Assembly (NCBI RefSeq): GCF_002078875.1
Contig: NC_034411.1
Location: 35,004,990 to 35,068,989, forward strand
Direction of reading: 5' to 3'
Source: Numida meleagris
Taxonomy: Eukaryota > Chordata > Aves > Galliformes > Numididae
DNA length: 64,000 nucleotides
Positions 39,701 through 51,143 of the stretch are shown in pieces. Below the pieces are notes generated by a model, which was not told where the DNA came from, did no database searches, and saw only the letters and a program-made list of their open reading frames with translations. A program made the position numbers and the translations under genes. Position 1 is the stretch's first letter, and every line of letters starts with the position of its first letter.

Positions 39701-42429
39701 ATTCACCCTTGGTGAATCCATGTCCTGGCAGTGTCACAGCACTTTAGGCATTGTATAGGCATAGCCAACATTTTGAATGCTGTTTGAATAAGTTCTGCAT
39801 CCTGCAAATACCTGACCCAGTGCCTGGTGCAGCCTGTCTGTGCTGGATCACGTTGTGTTTGTCAGTAGGTCTTTCCTCAGGGTCCAGGGTGTCCAAACGC
39901 GAGAGGTGCAACCTGCTTTACATGTATCATTTCACTGTCTATACATCCTCTGCTTGAGCATACAAGTGGACTGGCAAAAATATGATGCTCAGTAACACTG
40001 TATACCTTGGATAAACCAGAGCTGAATGGAAGATGGAATGAAGATGGAAGCCCAGCAAGTGGACAGGAAGAGGTTTTGGCCTGGATTTTCTTGTCTCAGG
40101 TCCCTTCTATAGCATGAATATAATTAAACTGCTTGTTGTCATAGGTGTATTGTAAAGAAAAATTATCAGAATCCATTGTTGGAGCGCTGTAGAGAAAACA
40201 ACGAGGAAATTTCTATTCAGAGTCTGATTTGCACTACAAGGGGGCAAATCAAAGTTTCACGAGTGTTCCTATTTCCTAGCAGTGATTATTTGACTTTGCA
40301 GCTACAGCATACTTTCGCCTTCTTAATATGACAGTGTGGATTTCAGTGGAGTTGTGCTGACCTGGACCTGACCTGGTCATTCTGGACACCAGTCATTGAA
40401 ATGAGCATCACCTACTGCAGGAGAAATATCTGTTGCCATCTGCATTCTGTATATATAAAAATACCTCCTTTAACTTCAGAGATATATTTCCTCTTCCTTA
40501 ATCAAGGAAAATGTTTGCACATTTACCTCTTCAGCCTAAGTTTTAAAGGCAGAAAAATCAGAGTAGAGCCCTCAGCACATCGGTACTGAAGACGCTTCCT
40601 CAAGTGACTGAATTATCTGAAAGGGCTAAAATGGAGAGAGATTTGGTGAACTTCCAGGAAGTGGCCTGAGCCAGGAAAGAGATTGCCCAAGCCTTCGCCT
40701 GTAAGGGCCACTCTACGCTGCTGATCGGCGAAAGGCTTAGCAGGCAGCAGGTGTGGGATGCCTGTGGCTGTTATAGTCTGTGTCTCTTGGCAGGGGTTGT
40801 GATGGTGCGTGATCATATTTTGAGCTTCTTCAAAGGAATGAAAGGAATGAACAGAGGTTACTGTAGTGCATTATCAACAGAATAACCCCCATTCTCCATG
40901 TAAAGTAATAATCCTCTCTTTGTGAGCACCAGTAATCTGCAGCCAGCATGCACAGTCATTTGTAATTTTCCTTCACTTCTGGACAACCTGCAACAGAAAA
41001 ACACAGAACGTACCCAAAATAATTTGGCAAGCCATTTTCTTATGTGTATAACAAGCACAAATGAGCAGGATTGCACTCAAAAGATTTTTACAAAGCTTGA
41101 ACTTCACTCTATGGGCTCATAGCTTTCTCACTGCATCATGTAAGTTTCCACTTGTTAACAGAGCCTTCATTTTTCTTTCTTCCTAAAACTTTGTTTTAGC
41201 ATACTAAAATGTTTTTTGTAAGTTGTCATCAGAAACAAGAGTAAGCATGTTGCCTTTCTTGGGCTAAATGTAAATTCTTACACTTTGTTGAACCACTCTT
41301 GTTGATTCTGAAGAGCAGATTGAACAGAGAAAGGCTTATTGTTTCAAGCTACTTGTGCAGAAGTATTTTTAGAGCTTGTCAAGACTGTAAACAATTATGC
41401 ACAAGTTTGAAATGTTGTGCCACGAAAAAAGAAGCAGCAATTTACTTTGTCTTTTCGTGAAAAGGTGGATATATAAGACAACAATGGTTTTATGAATGTG
41501 TTAACATATAGCCTGGAATAAAGAGGAAACTAGTTTAAAACCTTGAGAAATTTTTTAGGCAAATAGCTTAAAAACTACTGGTAACTCCCCAGTTTCACAG
41601 AAATGATTTCTGAGGTATCATGTTTTGTTGAAAAGACAGTATTTTTGATTTTTCATCTTAATAAATGATGATCTGTAGTGCCTTATGTATGCGTTTCATG
41701 TGCCGAGGCAAGAACATTTGCAATATACCTTATATTCTTAAATTCAGTACATTATTATAAGTTGTCATGTATAAGAAGATAGGGAGAACACAGTTGATGC
41801 CTAATGCTAGAATTACTCCAAATACACTAGCATTAACAGCTGAGGACCAGAAGTATTAGGCTTCTTACTAACACGATGATGAGCAATGACCATCTGTCTT
41901 TGCACAGGATTCCCAGCCAGAAATGATTACCTCAGTCCCAGTAAACTCTTGAACTTTTCCACAAGGCAATAAGGGGTTTAATGAAGGAGATACAGAATGG
42001 AGGACCAGACCATCAATGGTCTATTTAGGTGCTTAATTCTTTTATAGACACCCTCTTCCATGAAAATCTCTACTCCAAAATAAAGTCTGATACCTTACTT
42101 AAAACAATTTACAAATTCTGTTAGGAAGTTCTAGATTTTAAAAAGTCTGTGGAACACCAGATTCCCAAGAGGGAGTTTGTATGTAAATAACCCTGAGAAT
42201 CCCACTCTCTCATCTGACCTCACTGAAATCTGACTTAGTCTGCTGATAGATTAGGTCTACCCAAGCATTGTAGAAAAAGGAAAATAACAAACAAATAACT
42301 ATAGCAACTTGTCTTTCTGAACTTGAAATTGACAATAATATATGTTATATCAGAGCTAACTCACTACTTGGGGAAGAGAAGTCTCCAGGGAGACCGCATT
42401 TTGGTCTTCTATTACTTAAATTGAGTTTA
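39701..42429. other. Intergenic, no gene recognised
   Basis: Unique-looking DNA without a gene. A small perfect palindrome ATTCACC-CTT-GGTGAAT (39700-39716) adjoins the CR1 tail. The rest is AT-rich, and the short ORFs lack domains. Confidence 0.6.
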
Positions 42430-42752
42430 TTAAAAGGAGAGAGACCAACTTTTTCAGGGGCAGATAGTGATAGGACAAGGGGGGGTGGTTTTAAATTAAA
42501 AGAGGGGAGATTTATGTTAGATGTTGGGGTGAAATTCTATACTCAAGGCAGTGAGGCCTTGGCACTGCTGCCCAGAGAAGCTGTGGGTGCCCCATCCCTG
42601 GAGGCACTCAAGGCCGGGTTGGATGGGGCCCTGGGCAGCCTGAGCTGGTGGGGGGCAGCCCTGCCCACAGAAGCGGGTTGGGGCTAGGTGGGCTTTGAGG
42701 TCCCTTCCAACCCAAACCATTCTATGATTCTATGATTCTGTGATTCCATGAA
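42430..42752 (+). mobile_element. CR1 LINE 3' fragment, relatively young
   Basis: About 320 bp match the 3' region of bird CR1 in sense orientation: 'gatagtgataggacaagg', 'ttaaaagaggggagattt', 'ctgcccagagaagctgtg', 'ccccatccctggaggcac', 'ggttggatggggccctgg', 'ggtcccttccaacccaaa', then the octamer tail (42720-42752). It is the best preserved CR1 of the window. The 88-codon ORF 42421-42687 lies inside it in the 3' UTR and is not a protein gene. The local GC peak at 42540-42710 is due to this element. Confidence 0.95.
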
Positions 42753-45675
42753 TCATTTTATAATATCAGTCTTGACATATTTGTAACTGATTTTCCATAG
42801 TAATCTTTCTTTTATGACTTTCATTTCTTCATTACTGTTTTTTCCTCTATGTAATAATTTTCTGTTTATAATTAACTGCATGCAAAGTAGCAGAATAATA
42901 TTTAATAGTTTAATTGTGAAAAAAAAGGAAGTAGTCAAATTCCTATGCAATTTCAGAAGTCACTTAATGACTAGAAAGTAGTAAGAACATTCACAGATGC
43001 ACTTAAATATGCATCATCAAAGCATAACACAAGCTTTTCTCATTTAAACATTTAAGGTGTGCAATTATCTTATTTCCAAGTGGGACTACTTATACCAGAA
43101 GTGGGATAATGAGAACTAAAATGCTAAAAAAATTTAGGCCTGTATTTGAGTGTCTGTGTATTTTACACCATTGCAGATTAACCCCTGAACATAAAATTAG
43201 AGCTGACCAGGTTCAGTCCGAGAGAAAACTCCCTTTTTTTTTTTTTTTCCACGGACTGTGAATACTTCAGGGTAATATGTGTTTGATATTGCAGCTCCAC
43301 TGCATGTGCATTTGCCTTGTAGACATTAAGGATGACAATGGCTACAGGTCTCCAAAGCAGTTCCAGAACAGGATTAGGGTGATATCCTGAGCAGACCTCT
43401 CCCAGATGACAAATGTCCAAGATGTGATCTTTTGTAGTCGGTGGGAAAACACATCTACAAAAGAGAGAGCATAAGCACCAGCTCCCTTCACTCCCTTCCT
43501 ACAGTGTGCAGGCTGCAACTACCTTGCCAATTTTGACCCGCTGGAAAGCGTTTTGGTTGTTACTGAATAACTTTTACAATATTAAGTAAGATTTCTGAAG
43601 ATGTTCTGTCTGAGAGAGGATTAATACTACAGTGAACAAATAATAGATTGAAAGGAATTTAGTACATCAGTATTCACATATTTCGTTAATCTGCGGCAGC
43701 ATGTTTTTTTCTTACCTTCTATGACAGTTGTTTGCACCGTGGCATTGTCATTTTAAAGTAATATTTCAAATTTATTTCTAGAACTAACAGCAACAGTGTC
43801 AAAGTTCCTGCTTTGCCTTAGGCCTGCTACAGACAATGCTGAGAAACTTCTAAGTGATATAAGTATGTATGATTTGATGCAATGCCTTGAAATCTGGGGC
43901 ATCTGATGGAACTATGCAGCAGGGTTTGGCATGCAGTGGATGGTAAGCGGAAGAAGGAGCAAACCCTAAATGAAAACATTCTGAAAATTGCTATGCTCTC
44001 CTAGTAGTTTGAGCTTCAGGCCCATTTATGCTCTGACTGATCCTGTCTTGAGAGTCTTTTTGTAAACACTATATTGAATAAGTAATTATAAAAATAAGAT
44101 TTAATAGGAGAAAAATCTCAGGTTCTCTAAATTCACGAAATCTGCAGGAATAAAAAAAAGAAAGAGCAAAAATTAGTCCATCAGCATTCTAGGTAATGTA
44201 ACAATTATCACATGACATGAACGACTCAGAAAGATATGCCAGGACTGCTGAGTAAACCAAGCACATCCTACTCTTGACATAAACTGGAGAAAGCTCTGTA
44301 ATCTTATTATTGTTCCAGCCCAGTGGAGTTGAATTCCCTAAAGGAGGGAATATTTGAAGGGAAAGGAAGCTGGTTTAATCAGATAAACCAGAGGGATTCA
44401 CATAATTTTCTGAAAGATAATAATTTACACATCTGGATAGGAAAGAGCTGATAGGACTTAAAGGATGAGGAATGAGAGAAAGAGGGTGGGAGGAGGATGA
44501 ACATTGGTGAGAAGCTGAAGCAGGCTGGGTGGGAGGTGAGACCCTAGAAGTGGTCATCGCTGGGAAGATTCATATCCCTGCTTTTGCCTTTGAGCAAGGT
44601 GAGGATGAGCATGGAATGGTAACCAAGGTCATCCACATACCAGTGATAGCCAGGTGAGTCCTAGGGGATGTGACTGGATGGATAAAGCTGGAGAGCTTTA
44701 TCTGCTTTCTTCTTTGCAGCTGTAAGGTGATGGTTGAACTTCAGGGAGAGGGGAAACAGGTGCAGGACCCTCAAATTGAGGACATGATGCTGGCAGACCA
44801 GGACACTGCCTTCCTTTCACCAGCACTGGGCAAAATTGGTACTAGTGAGAGCTGAGCTGAAGAGAAGATATTTATAACAAGCATGTAGTTAGAGAAGCCT
44901 GATCTGTGGAAAGAGCCTGACACACACACAGTTTGAAATCCATTTTCAGTCCATAAGGCTACACCAAACAATGCACTTTACAGAGTACCTATTAAATTAA
45001 CCCCGTGCACTGCTCCCACACTCCAACTCACTGACAGCCTGTGGAAAGGAGCATCCGCTCTGTTGCTGCCAGAATAACCAACATCACCCAGCACTAAAGC
45101 ACCAGCCTTCAGAGACATGCCCACACCGCTTTCCATTTCCCCATTTGTGAATAAATGACTGTACTCTTAACATCTGTAAGCAGGTATTTGAAAAGCATGG
45201 TGTTTTATTTGAATAATATTAAGAACGGTAGCCCTAATTTTTTTTCAGACATACAATATATAAAGACAATGAGTGTTTTTTTACAAACATTATGTTCATG
45301 CAGGTAAATTTAAAGAAAACTTGAGTAGAGGCATAAGTGATGTGTTTCATCCAAAATTCATGTTAACAGAGGGGTTTATACTAAAATTCAGCTACACAGA
45401 GTATTACAAGTTACTAAAACTAAATGGTTTTCCAGTTAAACTATTAAGGTATGGTGGGTTTCTCTCTTACACCAATTTTATATCAGTGGTGTCTGAATGT
45501 GTTGTTTCATCCTCAGTTTTCTTCTGCAGCTCCATGAGAAGACTATCATAAAATACACATGTTTATATTTTTTGGTAAAAAAAAAAATCTTTATTAAGAT
45601 GTCAACAAGATCTCAGCTGCCCTGTTCTACTCCACACTAACCTGAATTTATGAAAACATACAATGTATATATATG
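42753..45675. other. Intergenic, no gene recognised
   Basis: No gene is visible. A 15-base T run at 43234-43248 sits between 7-bp inverted arms (CAGTCCG and CGGACTG). A 9-bp perfect hairpin GATAAAGCT-GGAG-AGCTTTATC lies at 44681-44702. A donor-like CAG|GTGAGT occurs at 44651-44659 without a matching exon. Confidence 0.6.
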
Positions 45676-46219
45676 TAGGATGCTCTGAAAGTAATGCCTC
45701 TACTTATTTCCATGGAAACTACGACAGATACAAATGGCACAATAACATTATTTGATACAGAAAATTCTCAACTACAAAACACTATTTTTCAACATAATCA
45801 CCACCAGTTACTGCATTTTCACCAGTGATGAACAAGAGCCTGCATGGCACACTCAAAAAAGTCTGCACCAGTGGAAGTGACCTACCATCACAACAGCTGA
45901 AACACACCACCCCCTGCCTCACTGCACTCACATCCACTGCTCGGTCGTCAGCAACTTTCAGCAAGCTTCAATGAATGCCAGTGGGTGCAATTTTTTCCGC
46001 ATGGAGGAATTCAGTTCCTCACCTTTGCTTCATATGCACTTCCATGTCAGGCGCCATTTTGTCAGACTGCCCCTCTGCTGCCATTTGTCACACAGCAACA
46101 ACATGTAATGGAACATTGGCTGGAAGTTTCAACCTCTGCTGCCTTACTGCCATCATCCACCCGATGTCATGGGCCAACACAATAAAACAGGAGGCATTAC
46201 TTTCAGAACAGTCCTCATA
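45676..46219 (-). mobile_element. Mariner element, internally deleted (Galluhop type)
   Basis: The element is about 544 bp, bounded by TA dinucleotides. The right end, read on the minus strand, begins TGAGGACTGTTCTGAAAGTA. The left end begins GGATGCTCTGAAAGTAATGC. On the minus strand the transposase remnant is clearer than in the 25.6 kb copy: a 60-codon frame at 45782-45964 joins the helix-turn-helix tail (DDRAVDVSAVRQGVVCFSC) directly to the C-terminus ending ENAVTGGDYVEK. The whole central catalytic part is absent. The junction falls at the same place as in the plus-strand copy, so both descend from one deleted, non-autonomous master. Two short plus-strand ORFs at 45975-46226 are antisense by-products. 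Confidence 0.92.
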
Positions 46220-47690
46220 CATATGACTTTAAACACTGCTTTGCACATTAATTCATTTGTGCATAAGATTTTAGGAGCGTTTATAAACATACATATGTAC
46301 ATAAAAATATATACATTATATACTATCTGGGAAGATGTTGATATTTTTCATCATTTCAAACAGAAAGAGATGTACATTCTGTAAAACATGATGTGTAAAA
46401 ATAATTAGATAAATTTAAAATATACTATATAAGGACACTGAACTAACACAAAAAGGTTAAGAAAAGGAATACACCAGGGGCAGGCCAACAGGGAAATCAA
46501 GAAATGTTAAATTGTTTATAAAGGAAAGACTGGCATCTAAACACTAAAATCATGAAACAAAATCTGTGCACTTAATCACTTATGACTGTGTCACCTTAAG
46601 TTTCAGGGAAATAGGATGGGTGACATTTTAAAACAGTCACTACTGAGTAAGAGAACCATCTCATTATTTGGATTGCTATATAATGAGACAGGAGAACAAT
46701 AATTAGCATAGAGACACAGCTCTTTCTTAGATGCCTTTGCTTGTTATTTCCAGTACACCTTTATTTCATGGACTATCGCAGGAGAACAAACTCAAAGTGT
46801 AGTTTCCTACTTCAAAGTGTAGTTTCCAAACTTCAAAGTGTAGATTAGGAGAATCAGAAGGCCATTTAAACTTCTAATAATGATGATTTTCAAACTCCAA
46901 CACATACCTTTTTTATTCTTTTTGATTGTATGTAACTGGCTTTGTGAAGTACTGTGAATTTGCAGTTCTGTTACACTTTCCATTCTTTTATCAGCTTACC
47001 ATTCAAAACTTAGTTTGGCTGAAATCAAGTGGAATTTTATTTACCCCTTTTTTTTCTCACTTGCACTAATTCTTTCAGGATAGTTCTTCAGATCTACTTC
47101 CCTGTGTAGCATCCTTCCCTACACAACTTGAGGGAGATTGCCTGGGCATTGTTTACATTTTTTACCCATTCATTATCTTTCAGAGAACATTCCAACACGT
47201 ACTACCAACATATGATGTCAAGTATCTATGTATACGTGTTTAAGGGTTAGAATCAAACTGGTACTGAGTTGTAATGAGTCACTGCCCAACTGAGGATGAA
47301 TCACACCCTCAGCACCTGGGACTGAATCATCCTAAAAAAGAGGCAGCCATTGGCTGCTGTCTTTACAGTCTCAGTCACTGTCTCACAGATAGCAGTTGTC
47401 TTCATTAGGATTTCACTTGACTTGTTATTGCAATCATTAATTGAAGAGAAAATAATTGGCTAAAAAAATCACTTTTCAGTTAGAAAGTTTTCCAGCTTAC
47501 TTTGTCCATTCCCTGGGCGATTTCTGGAGTCCTTGGAGGATGCTTTCCAAACAATCAAGGAAAATGCATGAAAATGTTGTCACTGATTTCATATGAGAGG
47601 TGCAAATACTACTCACAACCTCTAGTCTACACTAGTCTCACCTCTCTACCCTCCCTAGTTCTCTACTCCTTGCCTAAAGTTATAGGTTTT
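46220..47690. other. Intergenic, no gene recognised
   Basis: AT-rich DNA with a short tandem repeat at 46791-46845 (listed separately) and nothing else recognisable. The right boundary is the target-site duplication of the LTR that follows. Confidence 0.6.
46791..46845. repeat. Tandem repeat, about 20-bp unit, 2.7 copies
   Basis: The motif TCAAAGTGTAGTTTCC occurs twice in full and a third time in part, with spacings of 19 and 21 bp. It is a small, fairly recent local duplication. Confidence 0.9.
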
Positions 47691-48204
47691 TGTCAACGGT
47701 TTATGGGCGTTTGGCCCGGTTCCATGACGAACGGGGCGGGGGACCCATGGACCCACGCCCCAGGAAAGGGAAAAGGGAAAAAAAAGGGTAGGGAGATGGG
47801 TCTGAGAACAAAAGAGTGGCAACAATCTGAGGAGAAACAAACTAATTTACTAACTAAGATATCAGAATGCAAAATAACGCACTATAATACAATATAACTA
47901 CAGTTTAAGCTGATAAATCCAATACAATGAGAGAGAGTGTCCAAAATTAAAGTAGGCCTTACTCTAATACTGACAGTGAGATGGCTGGGGAGCGAGATGC
48001 TACTGGGACGAGAGACAGGCAGAAAGAGAGAACAAGGTCTCGTGATCTGTGAGTTTTTATCTTTCCCTCTGACCAGAAAACAGTAACAGGGGAGCAAAGT
48101 ACCCTGGGAAATGTAGTAGTCCTTCTCTTCTGAGAACCAGGTACATACATGACATGATGTTATGATGTGGAATACCAATAACCAAAAATCATATAACCAT
48201 GACA
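47691..48204 (-). mobile_element. Solo LTR of an avian endogenous retrovirus
   Basis: A 514-bp element in minus orientation begins TGTCATGGTT (plus-strand end 48204) and ends ACCGTTGACA (plus-strand start 47691), so it has TG...CA termini. It is flanked by a perfect 5-bp direct repeat GTTTT (47686-47690 and 48205-48209), the expected target-site duplication. No primer-binding site, polypurine tract or gag/pol/env sequence adjoins it, so it is a solo LTR left by LTR-LTR recombination. A possible TATA-like box (GATAAAAA) lies in the first third. The 5' end resembles bird ERVL-type LTRs, but I cannot name the family with certainty. The ORFs at 47502-47897 and 47882-48298 overlap it and are not genes. 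Confidence 0.87.
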
Positions 48205-50585
48205 GTTTTACAGATCCATCTTTCAGATCTCTTGCTTTCCTGTTTAATCCTGCTTCTGGCTTTGATATCAGTTTCTCTCCAACTATATATATGTACATAT
48301 GACTATGACATGACCTGTAGTTTACCTGTCTTGGCTTACTGAACTTTGCTTCATAAACTTGTTATGAGCTGAGGTTTTCTGATTTAGCTGTCTAATCCTG
48401 GATTGATTTCTGGTTCTGGTCTGCCCATGACTGTGAGTTTGCTATCTGGATCCTGGATCAAACCACAGGACATCATCTCCCACTGTCCCAGTCAAAATAA
48501 AAAATCTAAGAATTTGTGCAAGTGTAAAAAAAATACTTCTTACTTCAGGAAAGGAAGGAAGGAAGGAAGGAAGGAAGGAAGAAAGGAAGGAAGGAAGGAA
48601 GGAAGGAAGGAGAGGAAGGAGAGGAAGGAGAGGAAGGAGAGGAAGGAGAGGAAGGAAAGGAAGGAAAGGAAGGAAAGGAAGGAAAGGAAGACATTGAGAA
48701 GAAAATAAGCCACTTTATTCAGATATGGGTTAGATATGTTGTATCTACCATATTTGCAGTGATCTAAATAAAAACTATGTCTTATAACAACATACAAAGT
48801 TTACAAGCTCTAAATGAGTTGTAAGTAGCACGTGGTCTAAGTAACGTAGACTTCAGATTGTGTACAAACATATTTTTTCCCTATCATTTCTGAAAAAGAG
48901 TATCTGTTTACTGTGAACATTTAATGATGGTATCCAGATACCATAGAAACGAATGCTATTTGAGATGCCCCAGTATACTGACTCTCCAGAAAAGTACAGG
49001 TGTCCTGCAGGTTTCATGTCTATCTCAAGAATCTTATGGCATCTTAAATGGTACTAAACTTCTAGAGACTAGACTGAAGATATTCTTCAGTCAGCTGAGA
49101 AAGTACCTAAACAAGATGTTTAACCTCTTAGCTGTAGAGTAAATGCTGCTGCTTTTACACTCTACCAGCATATTTTCAGTCTGTAATAAGTTTTACAATA
49201 GTAGAAGCAAACTGAAAAGTCTAGACGCCAGCTAATGTTTTCAGAAAATTTTCCCATTGTTCTTTTAGTAAAATGGTTGTTGCATAAGAATGAAAAGACA
49301 GACTGCAATGGATGTAAAATAGTGTGCATATATAAATACAGATATCTTCTTGGCCATTTCTGAAATGAAGGCAAAATTAGCACAGATCTGCCTCAATGGG
49401 CAGGCAGCTTTATTTTTTACTGATTATCATTTTTTACTGAATATATTTCTTTTATAGAAATAAAATCATCCTGTAAATCAATGCTGTAATTTTATCAAAA
49501 TTAAGTTGGTCCTATATTTATTTCACAATCAGGCCATGCAGCATTTAGTGGTCTTCCAATCAAACCGGGAAGTATAAATAAATTCTTATTGTGAGGAAAT
49601 TATTTCAAATTTGTTTTAATTGCTAGAACTGCTGAAATCAGCAGATTATCTTGAATGTGCAAAATATGATGTCATGTATGATATTCCCAAAGTAGGTAAC
49701 TTAGCAGCCTTTCTTTCAAGAGACAGAACTCAAAATATTTGAAGACCTTGGAGATATAATCATTTGTAGAACTGTAGCCTTTTTTGTCTTTTTGTGCATC
49801 TTGCCTGTTTCCCTAGTTCATTTTAGAATCATGGGTGCTCTCCAAGGTCCTGAAACATGGCACTGGACTTTGGAATATTTTATTACTAATTAAAATTAGT
49901 AATTTTATATTAGTTTATATTTAAACTCAAAATGAGCAGGATAAATCTTGGAAAATAAAACTTTGATTTAAATACATACATCTATATCACATTCAGATTT
50001 TACAGAGCACAAATGATAAAGCAGAAAATAGAAGTTAAGCAATATCAGGAAAACAAAACATCATCCTTGTGAATTAAAATATTTGGGAAGAGTTCTTTAT
50101 GGATGTTGATTTGCTGAAAAACAAGATTGCTGAAATTTGCCAGACAACCTGAATAACATAAAATTCTTGCTGAGCCCTAAGCTATAAGAGTGTCCATTAT
50201 TAATAAACATTGAAGTTCTTTCTCTTTTCCACTATATGCATGTCCCCTAACAAATTTTTGACTTGGCAGTGGTTTTTGTACTTGGAAGAAAAGTAACAGA
50301 AGAAATGTCATTAGCATTTGTCCTGAAAACTGAGGCATTGCACTTATTTTCTGTTCCCATTAGCACTTACATTTTCATGTAAGAATGGTGAGGTGAATAT
50401 TATTTACTTCTGAATTTATTGTCCAGAGTTGTTGTAGCAGAATGTAAGTTCAGGACAGCAGAGATTACATGCATGTTTCTATATAAGAGCTCTAATCTGC
50501 TGGAGTTCATGCTGTGAAACACCAGTTCAAGAATGAAATGCACAAGTTGCTCAACATATAATGCATATCCTATAAGTTGTGATAG
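48205..50585. other. Intergenic between two LTRs; polypurine repeat inside
   Basis: It contains the (GGAA)-type repeat at 48548-48690. From 48.7 to 50.5 kb there is plain AT-rich DNA without a gene. A 22-nt perfect palindrome made of TAATT-type half sites lies at 49882-49903. Confidence 0.6.
48548..48690. repeat. Compound polypurine microsatellite, GGAA then 9-mers
   Basis: This is 143 nt of pure purine on the plus strand. It starts as (GGAA)n with one GAAA interruption, changes to about five copies of the 9-mer GGAGAGGAA, then to about four of GGAAAGGAA. The ordered change shows stepwise mutation and spread of variants. Uninterrupted polypurine of this length can form triplex (H-DNA) structures. 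The ORFs on both strands here are pure repeat translations. Confidence 0.97.
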
Positions 50586-51143
50586 TGTTGTAGTTTAACT
50601 CAGCAGGCAACTCAGCACCACACAGCCTTTCTCATTTCCCCCTCTCCCAGTGGGATGGGAGAGAGAATTGGGAAAAAGAGGAAGAAGTGAAACTCACAGA
50701 GATAAAAACTATTTACTAAGATAGAAAATGAAGAGAGAAATAATGATAATTAATATATATTTATTTACAAAAGAAGTGATGCACAACGCAAATGCCCACC
50801 ACGTGCTGACCGATACCCAGTCAGTCACTGAGCAGTGGCTGCTGCACGGCCAACTCCCCTCAGTTTCACATTTTATTTACATGATGCCATATGGTATGGA
50901 ATATCTCTTTGGCTGGTTCAGGTTAGTTGTCCTGGTTCTGTCTCACCCAGTTCCTTGTGTCCCCCAACTCCTCACTGGCAGGACAGTAGAAGAAGCTGAG
51001 AAAATGGAAACAGTCTTGGTTGGCTCTGTACAGCACTGCTCAGCAAAGTGTGTTATCAACATCGCTTTTCTTCTAAAACCAAAACATACATCATACCAGA
51101 CATTATGAAGAAAATCAACTCTGTCCCAGTTGAAACCTGGTCA
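50586..51143 (-). mobile_element. Solo LTR of an avian endogenous retrovirus (second family)
   Basis: A 558-bp element in minus orientation. On the minus strand it starts TGACCAGGTTTCAACTGGGA and ends GAGTTAAACTACAACA. Diagnostic blocks of a widespread bird LTR family are kept, including 'gatattccataccatatgg', 'tgctgagcagtgctgtacag' and 'gttgataacacac'. The flanking pentamers GATAG and GGTGG agree at only three of five positions, so any target-site duplication has decayed, and this copy is older than the one at 47.7 kb. No internal viral genes are present. The 126-codon plus ORF at 50728-51108 is antisense to the LTR. Confidence 0.85.

Noticed and set aside
42421..42687. 88-codon plus-strand ORF
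   Set aside because: Lies wholly within the CR1 3' region, which is untranslated in the intact element.
43214..43258. 7-bp inverted arms around a 15-base T run
   Set aside because: Arms are too short and the spacer is a homopolymer, so chance is likely.
48403..48797. ORFs rich in KERKE or FLSFLS repeats on both strands
   Set aside because: Direct translations of the GGAA-type microsatellite.
50728..51108. 126-codon plus-strand ORF
   Set aside because: Antisense to a solo LTR; no gene content.
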